From JAVWMQ01 sp036637375 (GTDB lineage Bacteria > Bacillota > Clostridia > Peptostreptococcales > Anaerovoracaceae), in the NCBI GenBank assembly GCA_036637375.1, contig JAVWMQ010000005.1, forward strand, positions 1 to 59,426: 59,426 nucleotides of DNA, in the 5' to 3' direction. The notes beneath the pieces are model-generated. The model saw only the letters and a program-made list of their open reading frames with translations, had not been told where the DNA came from and did no database searches. Shown here piece after piece: positions 42,804 to 52,208 of this stretch. The translations under genes and the position numbers were made by a program. The number at the start of each line of letters is the position of its first letter. The stretch's first letter is position 1.

Positions 42804-43302
42804 TTATTCCTCCTGATTTAAGTTTAGATTTAGCGCCATACGAATGACCATGGCATACTGCCACAGCTAAGGCATCAGCAGTGTCATCAGGCTTTGGAAC
42901 TTCACGTAAGTTCAAAATACTCTTAACCATTGTTTGAACTTGTTTCTTGTCCGCTCTTCCATAACCTGTTAAGGCTTGTTTAATTTGTAATGGTGTATAT
43001 TCATCTATTTCTAATGATGAATTTGCACAAGCCAAAATTGCTACGCCTCGCGCCTGACCAACTTTAATTGCAGTTGTAGCATTTGTATTAAAAAACAATT
43101 CTTCGATTCCACATGTATCAGGATTGTATTCGTTAATTATATCCATTAAAGAATTATATAATATTTTTAGTCTATCCGGCATTGAAAGTTTCGCACTTGT
43201 TTCAACTGAACCATAATGGACAACTTTGAAGTGATTTCCTTTCATATCTATAATTCCATAACCCATAATCGCATATCCAGGATCTATACCTAATATTCTC
43301 AT
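42787..43302 (-). CDS. ruvC: Holliday junction resolvase RuvC
   Basis: The 171-residue RNase H-fold nuclease cuts Holliday junctions. Catalytic acidic residues are seen in RILGIDPGYAIMGYG (Asp7), GIEELFF (Glu near 67) and PDDTADALAVAVCH (two Asp near 140). It is the first gene of ruvCAB-queA, with GGGAG upstream, and is preceded by a promoter whose spacer holds a LexA-like palindrome. Confidence 0.97.
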   Translation of the reverse strand: MRILGIDPGYAIMGYGIIDMKGNHFKVVHYGSVETSAKLSMPDRLKILYNSLMDIINEYNPDTCGIEELFFNTNATTAIKVGQARGVAILACANSSLEIDEYTPLQIKQALTGYGRADKKQVQTMVKSILNLREVPKPDDTADALAVAVCHGHSYGAKSKLKSGGINVKIY

Positions 43303-43328
43303 TCAAAACTCCCTTCTTACTTGTAAAA

Positions 43329-43357
43329 ATTATATCACACAAACATATGTTTGTCCA
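43329..43357 (-). promoter_or_regulatory. Predicted sigma-A promoter of ruvCAB
   Basis: On the minus strand TGGACA (43352-43357), a 17-base spacer and a perfect TATAAT (43329-43334). Confidence 0.72.
43339..43354. promoter_or_regulatory. LexA-like palindrome in the ruvCAB promoter
   Basis: ACAAACATATGTTTGT is a perfect 16-base palindrome lying between -35 and -10. It matches the Gram-positive SOS core CGAAC-ATAT-GTTCG except that each arm has A for G. Position and known SOS control of ruv genes support a LexA site. Confidence 0.6.
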
Positions 43358-43366
43358 TATTTCCTA

Positions 43367-43396
43367 TTGATTTAAAATACAATCAAGTGTTATAAT
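43367..43396 (+). promoter_or_regulatory. Predicted sigma-A promoter of argR-recN
   Basis: TTGATT (43367-43372), 18-base spacer, perfect TATAAT (43391-43396), 40 bases before the argR start. Confidence 0.7.
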
Positions 43397-43436
43397 TATA
43401 CCAGTTGTTTAAAGTTTTTATCGAAAGGATAAACAT

Positions 43437-43883
43437 ATGCGTAATAAAAGACATAATGCAATTATTGATTTAATTTCTAACAATGAAATCGAAACACAAG
43501 AAAAATTGTGCGATCTTCTAAAAAAGGAAGGCTTCAATGTAACACAGGCTACAGTTTCTCGAGATATTAAAGAATTGCAGCTTGTAAAAGACTTATCTGC
43601 AAGCAACAAATATAAATATTCAATAAGGCAAGACAATAACGGTCCAATTAATGACCGCTTTGTTAAGATTTTTAAAGAAACTATTATTAAAGTTGATTAT
43701 GCAGAAAATCAAATAATTGTAAAAACGCTTTCTGGCTGTGGTCCTGCTGCAGGAGAAGCAATAGACTCTTTAAAATTTGATCATGTTGTTGGTTCAATCG
43801 CTGGTGATAATACTATTTTATTAATAGTTGACTCAAAAGAGAATGTACCAGGACTTATTGAAGAGTTCAATAAAATATTATAA
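43437..43883 (+). CDS. argR: Arginine repressor ArgR
   Basis: The 148-residue hexameric regulator has an N-terminal winged helix (TQATVSRDIKELQL as recognition region, about 37-50) and a C-terminal arginine-binding/trimer domain with TLSGCGPAAGEAIDSL and SIAGDNTILLIV. It senses arginine to repress synthesis and adjust catabolism. AAAGG precedes the start. Pairing with recN is very conserved in Gram-positive bacteria and does not itself imply a repair role. No arginine genes are in the window. Confidence 0.95.
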   Translation: MRNKRHNAIIDLISNNEIETQEKLCDLLKKEGFNVTQATVSRDIKELQLVKDLSASNKYKYSIRQDNNGPINDRFVKIFKETIIKVDYAENQIIVKTLSGCGPAAGEAIDSLKFDHVVGSIAGDNTILLIVDSKENVPGLIEEFNKIL

Positions 43884-43895
43884 AGGAATATAACT

Positions 43896-45509
43896 ATGAT
43901 AAATTACATTAGTATTAAAAACTTTGCCATTATTGAAAATGTTGAGGTCAGTTTTCACTCTGGATTAAATATCATAACTGGTGAAACGGGTTCTGGTAAA
44001 TCCATCGTTGTTGAAGCTATGAGCCTTGCTCTTGGTGCAAGAGCCGATTCAAGTATGGTTAGGAGTAATCAAGAAAAAGCAACAATCCAAATGGTTTGCG
44101 ATTATATGCATACTGAATATGTTGTAACTAGAGAAATATCCTCTACAGGAAAAAATCTTTGCAAAATTAACGGCGATATCGTTAGCCTTGGTGAACTTCA
44201 GGAATTTACAAAAAAAGTTGCTGATATTCATGGACAATACGATAACCAGTCTCTTTTAAACCCAGCTTCCCACATTATGTTAGTTGATACTTATGAAAAA
44301 GATTCAATTAACCCATGCAAGGAACGTGTTTCAGAATTATATAAAAAATATGTAGAAACATATAATAAAATTGTAGAATTGCAACAAGGTTCATCAAATA
44401 GCCTAAAAAGCAAGGAAATTATGGAGTTTGAAATCAAAGAAATTTCTGAGGCTAATTTAATAATCGGTGAAGATATTGAGTTAAAAGAAAAACTTATCGA
44501 AGAGCAAAATAAAGAAACAATTGCAACAGGTTTTGCAAATGTGTATAACCTTTGCAATACTGATGATGATTCTGTTTCTGCGTCAATAAATAAAATAGTT
44601 AAGGGACTTAAAGATTTAAAGCCACTTTCAAAAGATGCTGGTAATCTTGAAGATGATTTTCTTGATATTTATTATCGCCTTGAAGATTTAATAAACAGAG
44701 TTAGAGTTCAAGCACAAAAATCCACATATGATTCTTCAGATATTGAAATTATTATGGATAGACTTAACCTGATTGATAGTCTATCACGTAAATATGGAGG
44801 ATCTATTGAAAATGTTTTGAACTATTCCGATACTCTAAAAAAGAAATTAATTACCCTTTCAAACATTGATGTTGAAATTAACAGCCTACAAATTGAACTT
44901 GAGAGAACTGGTGAACTTCTAAAAAACGAAACAAACAGATTAACATATCTAAGAACTACATCAGCAAATTCTCTTGAAGAAAAAATTCAAAAAGAATTAT
45001 TAGACCTGAATTTATCAAATGCAGTTGTAAGGCTAGAAGTAACTACTAGCAAGAAATATACTGCCAATGGTGTTGATAAAGTTGAATTCTTAATCAGCAC
45101 AAATCTAGGGGAAAATTTAAAGCCACTAAACAAAATTGTTTCTGGTGGTGAAATGTCTAGAATTATGCTAGCATTTAAAAATGTAATTGGTGAATACGAC
45201 AATATTCAGACTATGATATTTGATGAAATTGATAGCGGTATTAGTGGTATAGCTGCAAGTACTGTTGCTTCAAAACTTAAAGAAATAGCTCAAAAACATC
45301 AGATTATTGCTATTACACATTTACCGCAAATTGCAGCAGTTGGTAATCATAATTTCAAAATTGACAAACACAATGATGGAGAGAAGACATATACAACTGT
45401 TGAATATTTAACAGAATCCGAAAAAACTCATGAAATAGCAAGGCTATTAAGTGGTAATTCTATAACGGATATTGCTTTACAAAATGCGAAGCAATTAATA
45501 GATCAATAA
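43896..45509 (+). CDS. recN: DNA repair protein RecN
   Basis: The 537-residue SMC-like ATPase acts early at double-strand breaks. It has MINYISIKNFAIIENVEV, Walker A GETGSGKS (31-38), two coiled-coil arms (about 150-370), the ABC signature SGGEMSRIMLAF and Walker B IFDEIDSGISG, and the His-loop ITHLPQIAA. It is slightly shorter than the common 550-560 residues, the reduction being in the coiled coil. It follows argR by 12 bases and ends before a bidirectional terminator. Confidence 0.96.
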   Translation: MINYISIKNFAIIENVEVSFHSGLNIITGETGSGKSIVVEAMSLALGARADSSMVRSNQEKATIQMVCDYMHTEYVVTREISSTGKNLCKINGDIVSLGELQEFTKKVADIHGQYDNQSLLNPASHIMLVDTYEKDSINPCKERVSELYKKYVETYNKIVELQQGSSNSLKSKEIMEFEIKEISEANLIIGEDIELKEKLIEEQNKETIATGFANVYNLCNTDDDSVSASINKIVKGLKDLKPLSKDAGNLEDDFLDIYYRLEDLINRVRVQAQKSTYDSSDIEIIMDRLNLIDSLSRKYGGSIENVLNYSDTLKKKLITLSNIDVEINSLQIELERTGELLKNETNRLTYLRTTSANSLEEKIQKELLDLNLSNAVVRLEVTTSKKYTANGVDKVEFLISTNLGENLKPLNKIVSGGEMSRIMLAFKNVIGEYDNIQTMIFDEIDSGISGIAASTVASKLKEIAQKHQIIAITHLPQIAAVGNHNFKIDKHNDGEKTYTTVEYLTESEKTHEIARLLSGNSITDIALQNAKQLIDQ

Positions 45510-45517
45510 CTATTAAT

Positions 45518-45556
45518 AAAAGGCTTAATCAAGTATTCCTTGATTAAGCCTTTTTT
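45518..45556. terminator. Bidirectional terminator between recN and the subtilase gene
   Basis: A perfect 16-base stem (AAAAGGCTTAATCAAG and its inverse) with loop TATTC, flanked by A-run and T-run, lies between two convergent genes and can stop both. Confidence 0.9.
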
Positions 45557-45557
45557 A

Positions 45558-47978
45558 TCATCTGTAAATCAAATTTGAATGGCCACCATAAATATAATAT
45601 CTGTCTTTTGAAAATGTATTATATGGTATTATCTTATAATAATATTTACCCTTTTGTTTTGTCAGTTTTATGCTAGTAGCTGTATTTCCATTTATCTTCT
45701 TTATCGCTTCATAGCTGCCGTATTTATTTTTACATCTAAAAATCTTATATCCTTTAACATTATCTACCTTTTTCCATTTTAATTTTATGATATTCCCTTT
45801 TTCCTTTTCTCCTTTTAAAGATGTGCTAACCTTGTTATTCATAAATTTAAATTCAAATTCAGCATTTTTATTTATATTTTCGGTACTATATCCTTGTATA
45901 TAATATCTATCACTTCTTGGAAGTTTAATTCTAATTCTTGAATCTGCAACATAGTTATCTTCATCTTTATAGTAAACATCATCATTTTCAGCTATAATAT
46001 TCCCATCTGAATCAAATATAAACAATCCGGCATCAAAAGATTTAGATGCCATACAAAAATCAATTACTTCATTTGCTTTTCCATCATAATAAAGTCCTTT
46101 GCTTACACCTTGATTTAAGTAACCTTCTGCACCATTTTTTTCAAGTATAATTTTTTTGTTATATATAGGAGGAACGATTTTAGTACTAAAAGTATCCTTC
46201 ACAATTACATTTACTTTTTTTTCAATATTATCTATTCTAGCACTAATAATTGCACTACCCTGATTTAATCCTGTAATGTTTCCGTATCTATCGACTTTTG
46301 CAACAGCAGGATTATCACTCTTAAATGAACACTCTTTTACACTTGCTTTTTCTTCTAAAGTTGACAATGCATATTCAATATTTGTAACGTTATTTCTATA
46401 TAATTCAATTTTATTTCTATTTACCTGAAAATCCACTGGCTGAGCAGTAACATCAACATTCTTAGCCATTTTGATTGCTCTCTGTGCATTGATTCTTCCA
46501 AATGCTGTCTCAACATCAAATCCAGGCTTACCAATATCATCAACAGATGATAAAAGAATACTTTTTAATTGATGATATGTTAATTTTGGATTTGCAGTCA
46601 ATACTAATGCTGCTATTCCAGAAACTACAGGAGACGCCATAGATGTACCCGAATATACATCATATTGATTCCCCGGTACAGTACTATAAATATTCGTTCC
46701 TGGTGCTGATATATCCTTATCCACCCCGTAATTTGACCCATAAATTCTATGATTATACCTAACATCTTGATATGTTGTATTTATAACAGATAAAGCGCTT
46801 TGGCTATCACTTGGTGAACAATATTTTGTAGAATTCTCATTACCTGAAGCACAAACAACAAGGATATCATTCTTTCGACATGCTTCAATATATTCTTCAA
46901 CTATTTTATCTTTTCCAAATCCTCCAAGACTCATATTAATTATTTTTGCGCCATTGTTCATGGCATAGTCAATGGAAGTTGCTAAATCGTAGCTTCCAAA
47001 CACAGATTCTCCTGAAACTCTTGTAGAGGCATCAATAACCATCAAGTCAATATACCCATTAGCTACACCATACCAACCTGTCGTTTCATCCTTTTGGCCG
47101 GCTAATATTCCAGTAACATGGGTTCCATGTGTATCCGAATCACCTTTTAATGGTCCAATTTTACCATCGCTCACTCTAATACTTTTCCCAACATTTATGC
47201 TCCCCCTAAGTGAAGGGTGCTTAACATCTGCACCTGTATCTATTACAGCAACCTTAACCTTTGACTTTGGAACTGATATTTCATTTCTACCTTCATTTAC
47301 AAAAGTCTTTTTTATATGCCAATCTTCATCTAAGCCACTTGTATTCTTTGTATCTCTTTTATTATCTGTACTATCAAGCCTATATAAATAGTTTGGTTGT
47401 GACTGTGAAATATATCTATTATTTTCTAACTTTTTTATTGCCCTTGCAACAGTATCTCTATTTGAAATATCTACCAAAAGAAGTTTTGTATCACTTGCAA
47501 TATTTTTCACTTCAGTAACTTTACATCTATTTCTACTAAGTTCTTTTTTTGCTTTGTCATACACGCTATCTTTTACTGATACAATTACTTGGTCGCTTTT
47601 AAATTTTAAATTCTTTTTATTTCTTTCGTTATATGCAGACCTAAAATCGTTGGCAATTTCAAGATTTCTGTCATCGAGACTTTCCTCCATTAACCCTACA
47701 CCTTCAATATCATTACTTTCATAACACTCGTCTAAGTATTGTTCTACTGCTTTTTCATATTTCCGGGTATCCTTAATTTGACTAATCTTATTAACTACCT
47801 CTTTTTTATCCTTATTACTTGACATCAAAACATCTACCTCGTTATCTGAGGCAGATGTTTTTGCAGTTGATAATTGCATATTCACATCATTATTCTTGTT
47901 GTTATAAACATAAATCGTACCAATCAAAAGTACAAAACTTAAAGTTATAATTACAAGTAGTTTTCTTTTATTTCTCAT
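45558..47978 (-). CDS. Exported subtilisin-like (S8) serine protease with bacterial Ig-like domain
   Basis: The 806-residue protein has an N-terminal membrane helix or signal (7-25), a propeptide with an inhibitor-I9-like fold (about 120-200), then the S8 domain with the complete triad: Asp247 (VIDTG), His284 (THGTH) and Ser446 (GTSMASP), plus oxyanion Asn380. A Big2-like domain with AKVDRYGNITGLNQG follows near 560-600, then a beta-rich domain and a fibronectin-III-like end. There is no LPXTG. It overlaps the yerC-like gene by 11 bases. It should act on the outer surface; the target is unknown. Confidence 0.92.
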   Translation of the reverse strand: MRNKRKLLVIITLSFVLLIGTIYVYNNKNNDVNMQLSTAKTSASDNEVDVLMSSNKDKKEVVNKISQIKDTRKYEKAVEQYLDECYESNDIEGVGLMEESLDDRNLEIANDFRSAYNERNKKNLKFKSDQVIVSVKDSVYDKAKKELSRNRCKVTEVKNIASDTKLLLVDISNRDTVARAIKKLENNRYISQSQPNYLYRLDSTDNKRDTKNTSGLDEDWHIKKTFVNEGRNEISVPKSKVKVAVIDTGADVKHPSLRGSINVGKSIRVSDGKIGPLKGDSDTHGTHVTGILAGQKDETTGWYGVANGYIDLMVIDASTRVSGESVFGSYDLATSIDYAMNNGAKIINMSLGGFGKDKIVEEYIEACRKNDILVVCASGNENSTKYCSPSDSQSALSVINTTYQDVRYNHRIYGSNYGVDKDISAPGTNIYSTVPGNQYDVYSGTSMASPVVSGIAALVLTANPKLTYHQLKSILLSSVDDIGKPGFDVETAFGRINAQRAIKMAKNVDVTAQPVDFQVNRNKIELYRNNVTNIEYALSTLEEKASVKECSFKSDNPAVAKVDRYGNITGLNQGSAIISARIDNIEKKVNVIVKDTFSTKIVPPIYNKKIILEKNGAEGYLNQGVSKGLYYDGKANEVIDFCMASKSFDAGLFIFDSDGNIIAENDDVYYKDEDNYVADSRIRIKLPRSDRYYIQGYSTENINKNAEFEFKFMNNKVSTSLKGEKEKGNIIKLKWKKVDNVKGYKIFRCKNKYGSYEAIKKINGNTATSIKLTKQKGKYYYKIIPYNTFSKDRYYIYGGHSNLIYR

Positions 47979-48270
47979 TTAAGTATAATCTTTCTAGTAC
48001 TGTTTTATAACCATCCGCTCCATAAAGTAAACATTTATTGATTCTGCTTATTGTAGCTGTTGAAGCTTTTGTTGTGCCTTCAATCTCATTGTATGTTTTT
48101 TTGTTATGAAGCAACTTCGCAACTTGTAATCTTTGTGAAATTGCGTGAATTTCATTAACAGTACAAATGTCCTCAAAAAATCTGTAACATTCTTCCTCAT
48201 CTTTTAACGATAAAATCGCCTTAAATAATTCATCTATTTCGGTACTTTTAAACTTTGAATTATATCCCAT
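47968..48270 (-). CDS. YerC/YecD family TrpR-like DNA-binding protein
   Basis: The 100-residue protein has the TrpR-superfamily helix-turn-helix: CTVNEIHAISQRLQVAKLL, then TYNEIEGTTKASTATISRINKCL with the recognition helix in the second half. It has no tryptophan operon nearby, as usual for YerC proteins of unknown target. I choose the second of two adjacent ATG codons (48270), 6 bases after AAGGAG. Its own promoter lies within the end of ctpA, and it overlaps the protease gene. Confidence 0.88.
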   Translation of the reverse strand: MGYNSKFKSTEIDELFKAILSLKDEEECYRFFEDICTVNEIHAISQRLQVAKLLHNKKTYNEIEGTTKASTATISRINKCLLYGADGYKTVLERLYLNEK

Positions 48271-48311
48271 CATAAACTCCTTCCAGAACCACTTTAACAC
48301 TTTACAGTGCA

Positions 48312-48340
48312 ATTATAGCACCTATAAATTTTATAGTCAA
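48312..48340 (-). promoter_or_regulatory. Predicted sigma-A promoter for the yerC-like gene and the subtilase
   Basis: On the minus strand TTGACT (48335-48340), 17 bases, then a perfect TATAAT (48312-48317). The -35 element overlaps the ctpA stop codon. Confidence 0.72.
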
Positions 48341-49470
48341 GAAAGTAAATCAATAGCCTTCTTTAGTTGATTTTCTTTACTTTTTATAACATAATTAGGC
48401 ACAATGCCCTTTTGATGAATCTTATAGCCTTTTGGTGAATAATATTCCATAATTGTTAGTTTAACTGCATCACCATCTTTTAATTCAGATGTTGATTGTA
48501 TTACCCCTTTGCCATAAGTTTTTGTTCCAACTATTTTGCCCTCTCCCTCATCCTTTATCGCTGCTGTAAGGATTTCTGACGCACTAGCTGTTTTTTCATT
48601 TACAAGTATAACATAAGGTAAGCTTGTCTTGTTTGAGTCTGACCAGTATTCTTTTTGTTTACCCTCTTTATTTTGTAAATATGTTATCTTTGCCTTGCCC
48701 ATTAATTCATCTGTTATTTTTATGGCTTGGTCAACTAAACCTCCACCATTATCTCTCAAATCAATAATTAATCCTTTTGAATCACTCGCTTCAATCTTAT
48801 TTAATTCTGCCTTAAAACGTTTTGCAGTTTCCTCATCAAAGCTGCTAATCTTTAAATAAGCAATGTCATCATTTAGATTTGAAACATTAACTGACTCCGT
48901 TACAATTCGATCTCTTATTATTGACTTAGAATAGGTCTTACCAGCTCTTAGATATGTAATTTTTACTTTTGTTCCTTTTTTACCTCTAACAGCATGTCCA
49001 ACTTCATCTAATTTAGTATATTTTTTGTCATCAACTTTAACAATTATATCTTTTACTTTAATCCCTGCTTTTTGAGCTGGAGAGTCTTTGATAACATCTA
49101 CAATTGTAAATTCTGATTCACCTGTTTGTCTAAAAGTTGCACCTATACCTTCAAACTCACCTGCAAGATCATTTTTGTATTCTTCAAATTCTTCTTTTGT
49201 CATATAAGCAGAATATTTGTCATTAAGTCCTGCAACAATACCTCTATACATCATGTCCATAATTTCATTTTCATTAACATCTTGATAATAGTTTTTTTCA
49301 ATGCCTTTCATAATGCCTTCAGCTTTTGCATATTTTTTTGCCATATATGTGGCATAAGCATAACTTTTGATTCCACCGTTGTTAAGGCTTATTAACAGTC
49401 CAGAAGTCAATCCTCCTAGCAAAAATACTATTATTAACAAAACAATGAAACTTTTCTTTTTAATTTTCAT
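48337..49470 (-). CDS. S41 family carboxy-terminal processing peptidase (CtpA-like)
   Basis: The 377-residue membrane-anchored protease has one helix (8-27), a PDZ domain (GIGATFRQTGESEFTIVDVIKDSPAQKAGIKVKD region, near 95-170) and the S41 core with Ser in NEKTASASEIL and Lys in GTKTYGKGVIQ forming the Ser-Lys dyad. Such enzymes trim exported proteins, including wall hydrolases. It starts within the recJ gene (11-base overlap), four genes after ftsEX, which suggests a link to wall turnover; CtpB-like sporulation signalling is an alternative. Confidence 0.93.
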   Translation of the reverse strand: MKIKKKSFIVLLIIVFLLGGLTSGLLISLNNGGIKSYAYATYMAKKYAKAEGIMKGIEKNYYQDVNENEIMDMMYRGIVAGLNDKYSAYMTKEEFEEYKNDLAGEFEGIGATFRQTGESEFTIVDVIKDSPAQKAGIKVKDIIVKVDDKKYTKLDEVGHAVRGKKGTKVKITYLRAGKTYSKSIIRDRIVTESVNVSNLNDDIAYLKISSFDEETAKRFKAELNKIEASDSKGLIIDLRDNGGGLVDQAIKITDELMGKAKITYLQNKEGKQKEYWSDSNKTSLPYVILVNEKTASASEILTAAIKDEGEGKIVGTKTYGKGVIQSTSELKDGDAVKLTIMEYYSPKGYKIHQKGIVPNYVIKSKENQLKKAIDLLS

Positions 49471-51085
49471 CTATTGCCTCCATATGTTCAACTATAAATT
49501 GAACATTATCAACATTTCTAAATCTATTTATATTCAATTTACCAATAATCGTAGCCTTGTATGTAGTTTCAAGGTTAATACTGGTTTCATCAAAGTTAAA
49601 ATAAATACATCTAAGGTTTGCCGCATTAAATGATAAATGATTATTCTCTTCGCCAATAGTCTTTAGCATTGAAACGTCAATATCTCTAACTTCAAATGTT
49701 GGTTTTTCATTTTCGCACCCATAAGGTTCTAACATTTCTAAACTTTTAGCTAATTCAAGTGTAAGTTCATCAATGGAAACAACAAAATCACCACATATAT
49801 TTTTTTTAAATAGTTTTTCGTCATATAAATTTATTTCATTATTTAGTAGATTCCTTAAATCTTCCAAATTATCTTTTTTTAGTTTAAACCCACATGCACC
49901 TTTATGTCCTCCAAATTGCACAAAGTATTTTTCGGCCTTTTTTAATAATGCATATAAATCAATGCCATCAACACTTCTACTGGTACCTTTTAGATACTCT
50001 CCAAATGGCGTAACTATTGCAATAGGCTTATTAAGTTCCTCTTTGAGCTTACCAGCTACAATACCTGTTATACCTTCATGGGCATCTTTAGCATAAATAA
50101 TAGGAAACAACGAATCTTCGCATTGTTCTTTAATTAGCTTCATACAGTTACGATATGTATCATTTTGTATCTTTTTTCGTTGATTATTTTGAAAAACTAA
50201 TTCGTTTACAATTTTTTTAGTATTATCTTTATTATTTGACAAAAAGAATTCTACACCTATACTAGCATTATCCATTCTCCCTGCTGCATTTAAATGAGGA
50301 ACAATGCCATATGAAATATACTCAGAATTAATATTTTCTCTATTCTTTGAAATTTGATTTGTAAGTTCAATAATACTATCTCTTTTATTCTTATTAATAG
50401 ACCACAAACCATACTTTGCAATAGTCCTATTCTCGTCAACCAAAGGAACTATATCACCTATAGTTCCAATCGCAACAATATCTAAAACTTCATTTATCAC
50501 GTCTTTAGGTAAGTTTGCTTTTTTTTGTAAAGCTTGTGCAAGTTTAAATGCCACACCACATCCTGCAAGACCTTTGAATGGGTATGAACAGTCTTCTTGC
50601 TTTGGATTAATTAATAAACAGTTTGGTTTAACATCTCGTACAGAGTGATGATCTGTTATAATTACTTTCAATCCTAAGTTCTTTGCATATTCGACTTCAT
50701 CAATAGAAGCAGTTCCACAGTCTACTGTAATAAGTAAATCCGCACCTTTTTCCGCAACCTTTTCTATAGCCTGATTATTTAAACCATATCCTTCATTAAA
50801 TCTGCTTGGAATGTAATAAAATACATTAGCATTAAGTTCTTTTAATATCTTTATTAAAATACTAATTGAAGTAATACCATCTGCATCATAATCTCCATAA
50901 ATACAAATACATTCATTGTCTTTAATTGATTTCAATATTAAATCCACTCCCGCCTCCATATTTAAAAGCAAGAATGGATCATATGTCTTTTGGGGTTTAA
51001 ATGACAAAAACTCATCAATGTCAGTTTCATTGATGATGCCTTTGTTATTTAAAATCGTTTTTATTATTGGATTAATTTTGTTCAT
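49460..51085 (-). CDS. recJ: Single-stranded-DNA-specific exonuclease RecJ (short form)
   Basis: The 541-residue DHH-family 5'-3' exonuclease shows YGDYDADGITS, ITVDCGTA, the metal-binding ITDHHSV and the DHHA1 region with FGGHKGACGF near residue 400. It then has an OB-like domain and stops, near the length of the E. coli enzyme, while many Firmicutes RecJ proteins have a further C-terminal region. It overlaps the preceding M23 gene by one base as TAATG. Confidence 0.93.
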   Translation of the reverse strand: MNKINPIIKTILNNKGIINETDIDEFLSFKPQKTYDPFLLLNMEAGVDLILKSIKDNECICIYGDYDADGITSISILIKILKELNANVFYYIPSRFNEGYGLNNQAIEKVAEKGADLLITVDCGTASIDEVEYAKNLGLKVIITDHHSVRDVKPNCLLINPKQEDCSYPFKGLAGCGVAFKLAQALQKKANLPKDVINEVLDIVAIGTIGDIVPLVDENRTIAKYGLWSINKNKRDSIIELTNQISKNRENINSEYISYGIVPHLNAAGRMDNASIGVEFFLSNNKDNTKKIVNELVFQNNQRKKIQNDTYRNCMKLIKEQCEDSLFPIIYAKDAHEGITGIVAGKLKEELNKPIAIVTPFGEYLKGTSRSVDGIDLYALLKKAEKYFVQFGGHKGACGFKLKKDNLEDLRNLLNNEINLYDEKLFKKNICGDFVVSIDELTLELAKSLEMLEPYGCENEKPTFEVRDIDVSMLKTIGEENNHLSFNAANLRCIYFNFDETSINLETTYKATIIGKLNINRFRNVDNVQFIVEHMEAIDEN

Positions 51086-52185
51086 TATACATACTTTCTT
51101 GGATCTACATAATTTCCATTGATTCTAACCTCAAAATGAGAATGTGGTCCAGTTGAATTTCCAGTGCTACCTGCCCTAGCTATAGTTTGCCCACGAGTAA
51201 CAGTTTGACCACTATGAACTAACAAACTGCTGTTATGCGCATATAAAGTAGCAATACCACCACCATGGTCAATTATAACAACGTTACCATAACTTGAATT
51301 ATAGTATGCAGAAATAACTCTACCTCCATTGGCCGCAACAATTCTACTTCCTGTCGGAGCGGGTATATCTATGCCTGTATGAAATTTTTTAGTTCCAAAT
51401 ATAGGGTGAATTCGATATCCAAAAGGTGAAGAAACATAATAATTACCTGGTACCGGCCACTGCATAACACCACCTTCATAATTTTCGTTCCCTGAGTTAT
51501 TTTGAATTTCATCCTTAATTCTATCAGCTTCTGCATTTAGCTCATCAATTTGTTTTTCAAGTTGTGCGTTGCTTATTTTTACATCATCACGTTTTGAAGC
51601 AAGTAGTTCTTTGTCCTTACTTAACGATGTTTGTTTTGCATCTAAAACAACTTGTTTTTCTTTCAATTGTTTTTCAAGATCTTTTAGCTTGTCTCGCTTA
51701 TCCTCAATTTGTTTATAACGATTTTTTAAAGATCCTACGATTTCCTTGTCATTAGTATATATAGCTTGCACCATTTCCAAATTTGAAATTAATTCAGACA
51801 CGTTTGTTGAGCTAAGTAGTACATCTACAAATCCCATACTACCGCTTTTGTACATATTTCTAAGACGCTTATCAAGACCTTCTTGTCCTTTTGCTAATTT
51901 CTTTTTTTGTACAACAAGAGAATCAGATACCTTTGCTATTCTTTTATGAATTCTTGTAACCTCCTTTTGAAGCTCTTCGATATTCCCTTCCGCAATTGCA
52001 ATCCTCTTATTAACTGCTGAAATACTATTATTTAGTTGTTGTTCATGTTTTTTACCACTCTCTAACTCTTCTTTTTTGTTATCTAATTTATCATTAATAT
52101 TGTCTAATGATGTTGCATAAACAACTGTTGTAGAAAGTAACATAACAAAGCAAAGAAAAATGCTTATTATCGTATTCTTTTTCAT
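51085..52185 (-). CDS. EnvC-like M23 murein hydrolase with coiled coil
   Basis: The 366-residue exported protein has a signal peptide (1-25), a long coiled coil (about 28-230) and a C-terminal LytM domain. Zinc ligands are intact: His and Asp in FHTGIDIPAP and the HxH of GPHSHFEVRING, so unlike E. coli EnvC it should itself cut peptide bridges. It follows ftsE-ftsX directly, and coiled-coil hydrolases of this type (EnvC, PcsB) are gated by FtsEX at the septum. Regulation by FtsX is inferred from context. Confidence 0.92.
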   Translation of the reverse strand: MKKNTIISIFLCFVMLLSTTVVYATSLDNINDKLDNKKEELESGKKHEQQLNNSISAVNKRIAIAEGNIEELQKEVTRIHKRIAKVSDSLVVQKKKLAKGQEGLDKRLRNMYKSGSMGFVDVLLSSTNVSELISNLEMVQAIYTNDKEIVGSLKNRYKQIEDKRDKLKDLEKQLKEKQVVLDAKQTSLSKDKELLASKRDDVKISNAQLEKQIDELNAEADRIKDEIQNNSGNENYEGGVMQWPVPGNYYVSSPFGYRIHPIFGTKKFHTGIDIPAPTGSRIVAANGGRVISAYYNSSYGNVVIIDHGGGIATLYAHNSSLLVHSGQTVTRGQTIARAGSTGNSTGPHSHFEVRINGNYVDPRKYV

Positions 52186-52208
52186 AATATCCTTTTCACC
52201 TTATACGT

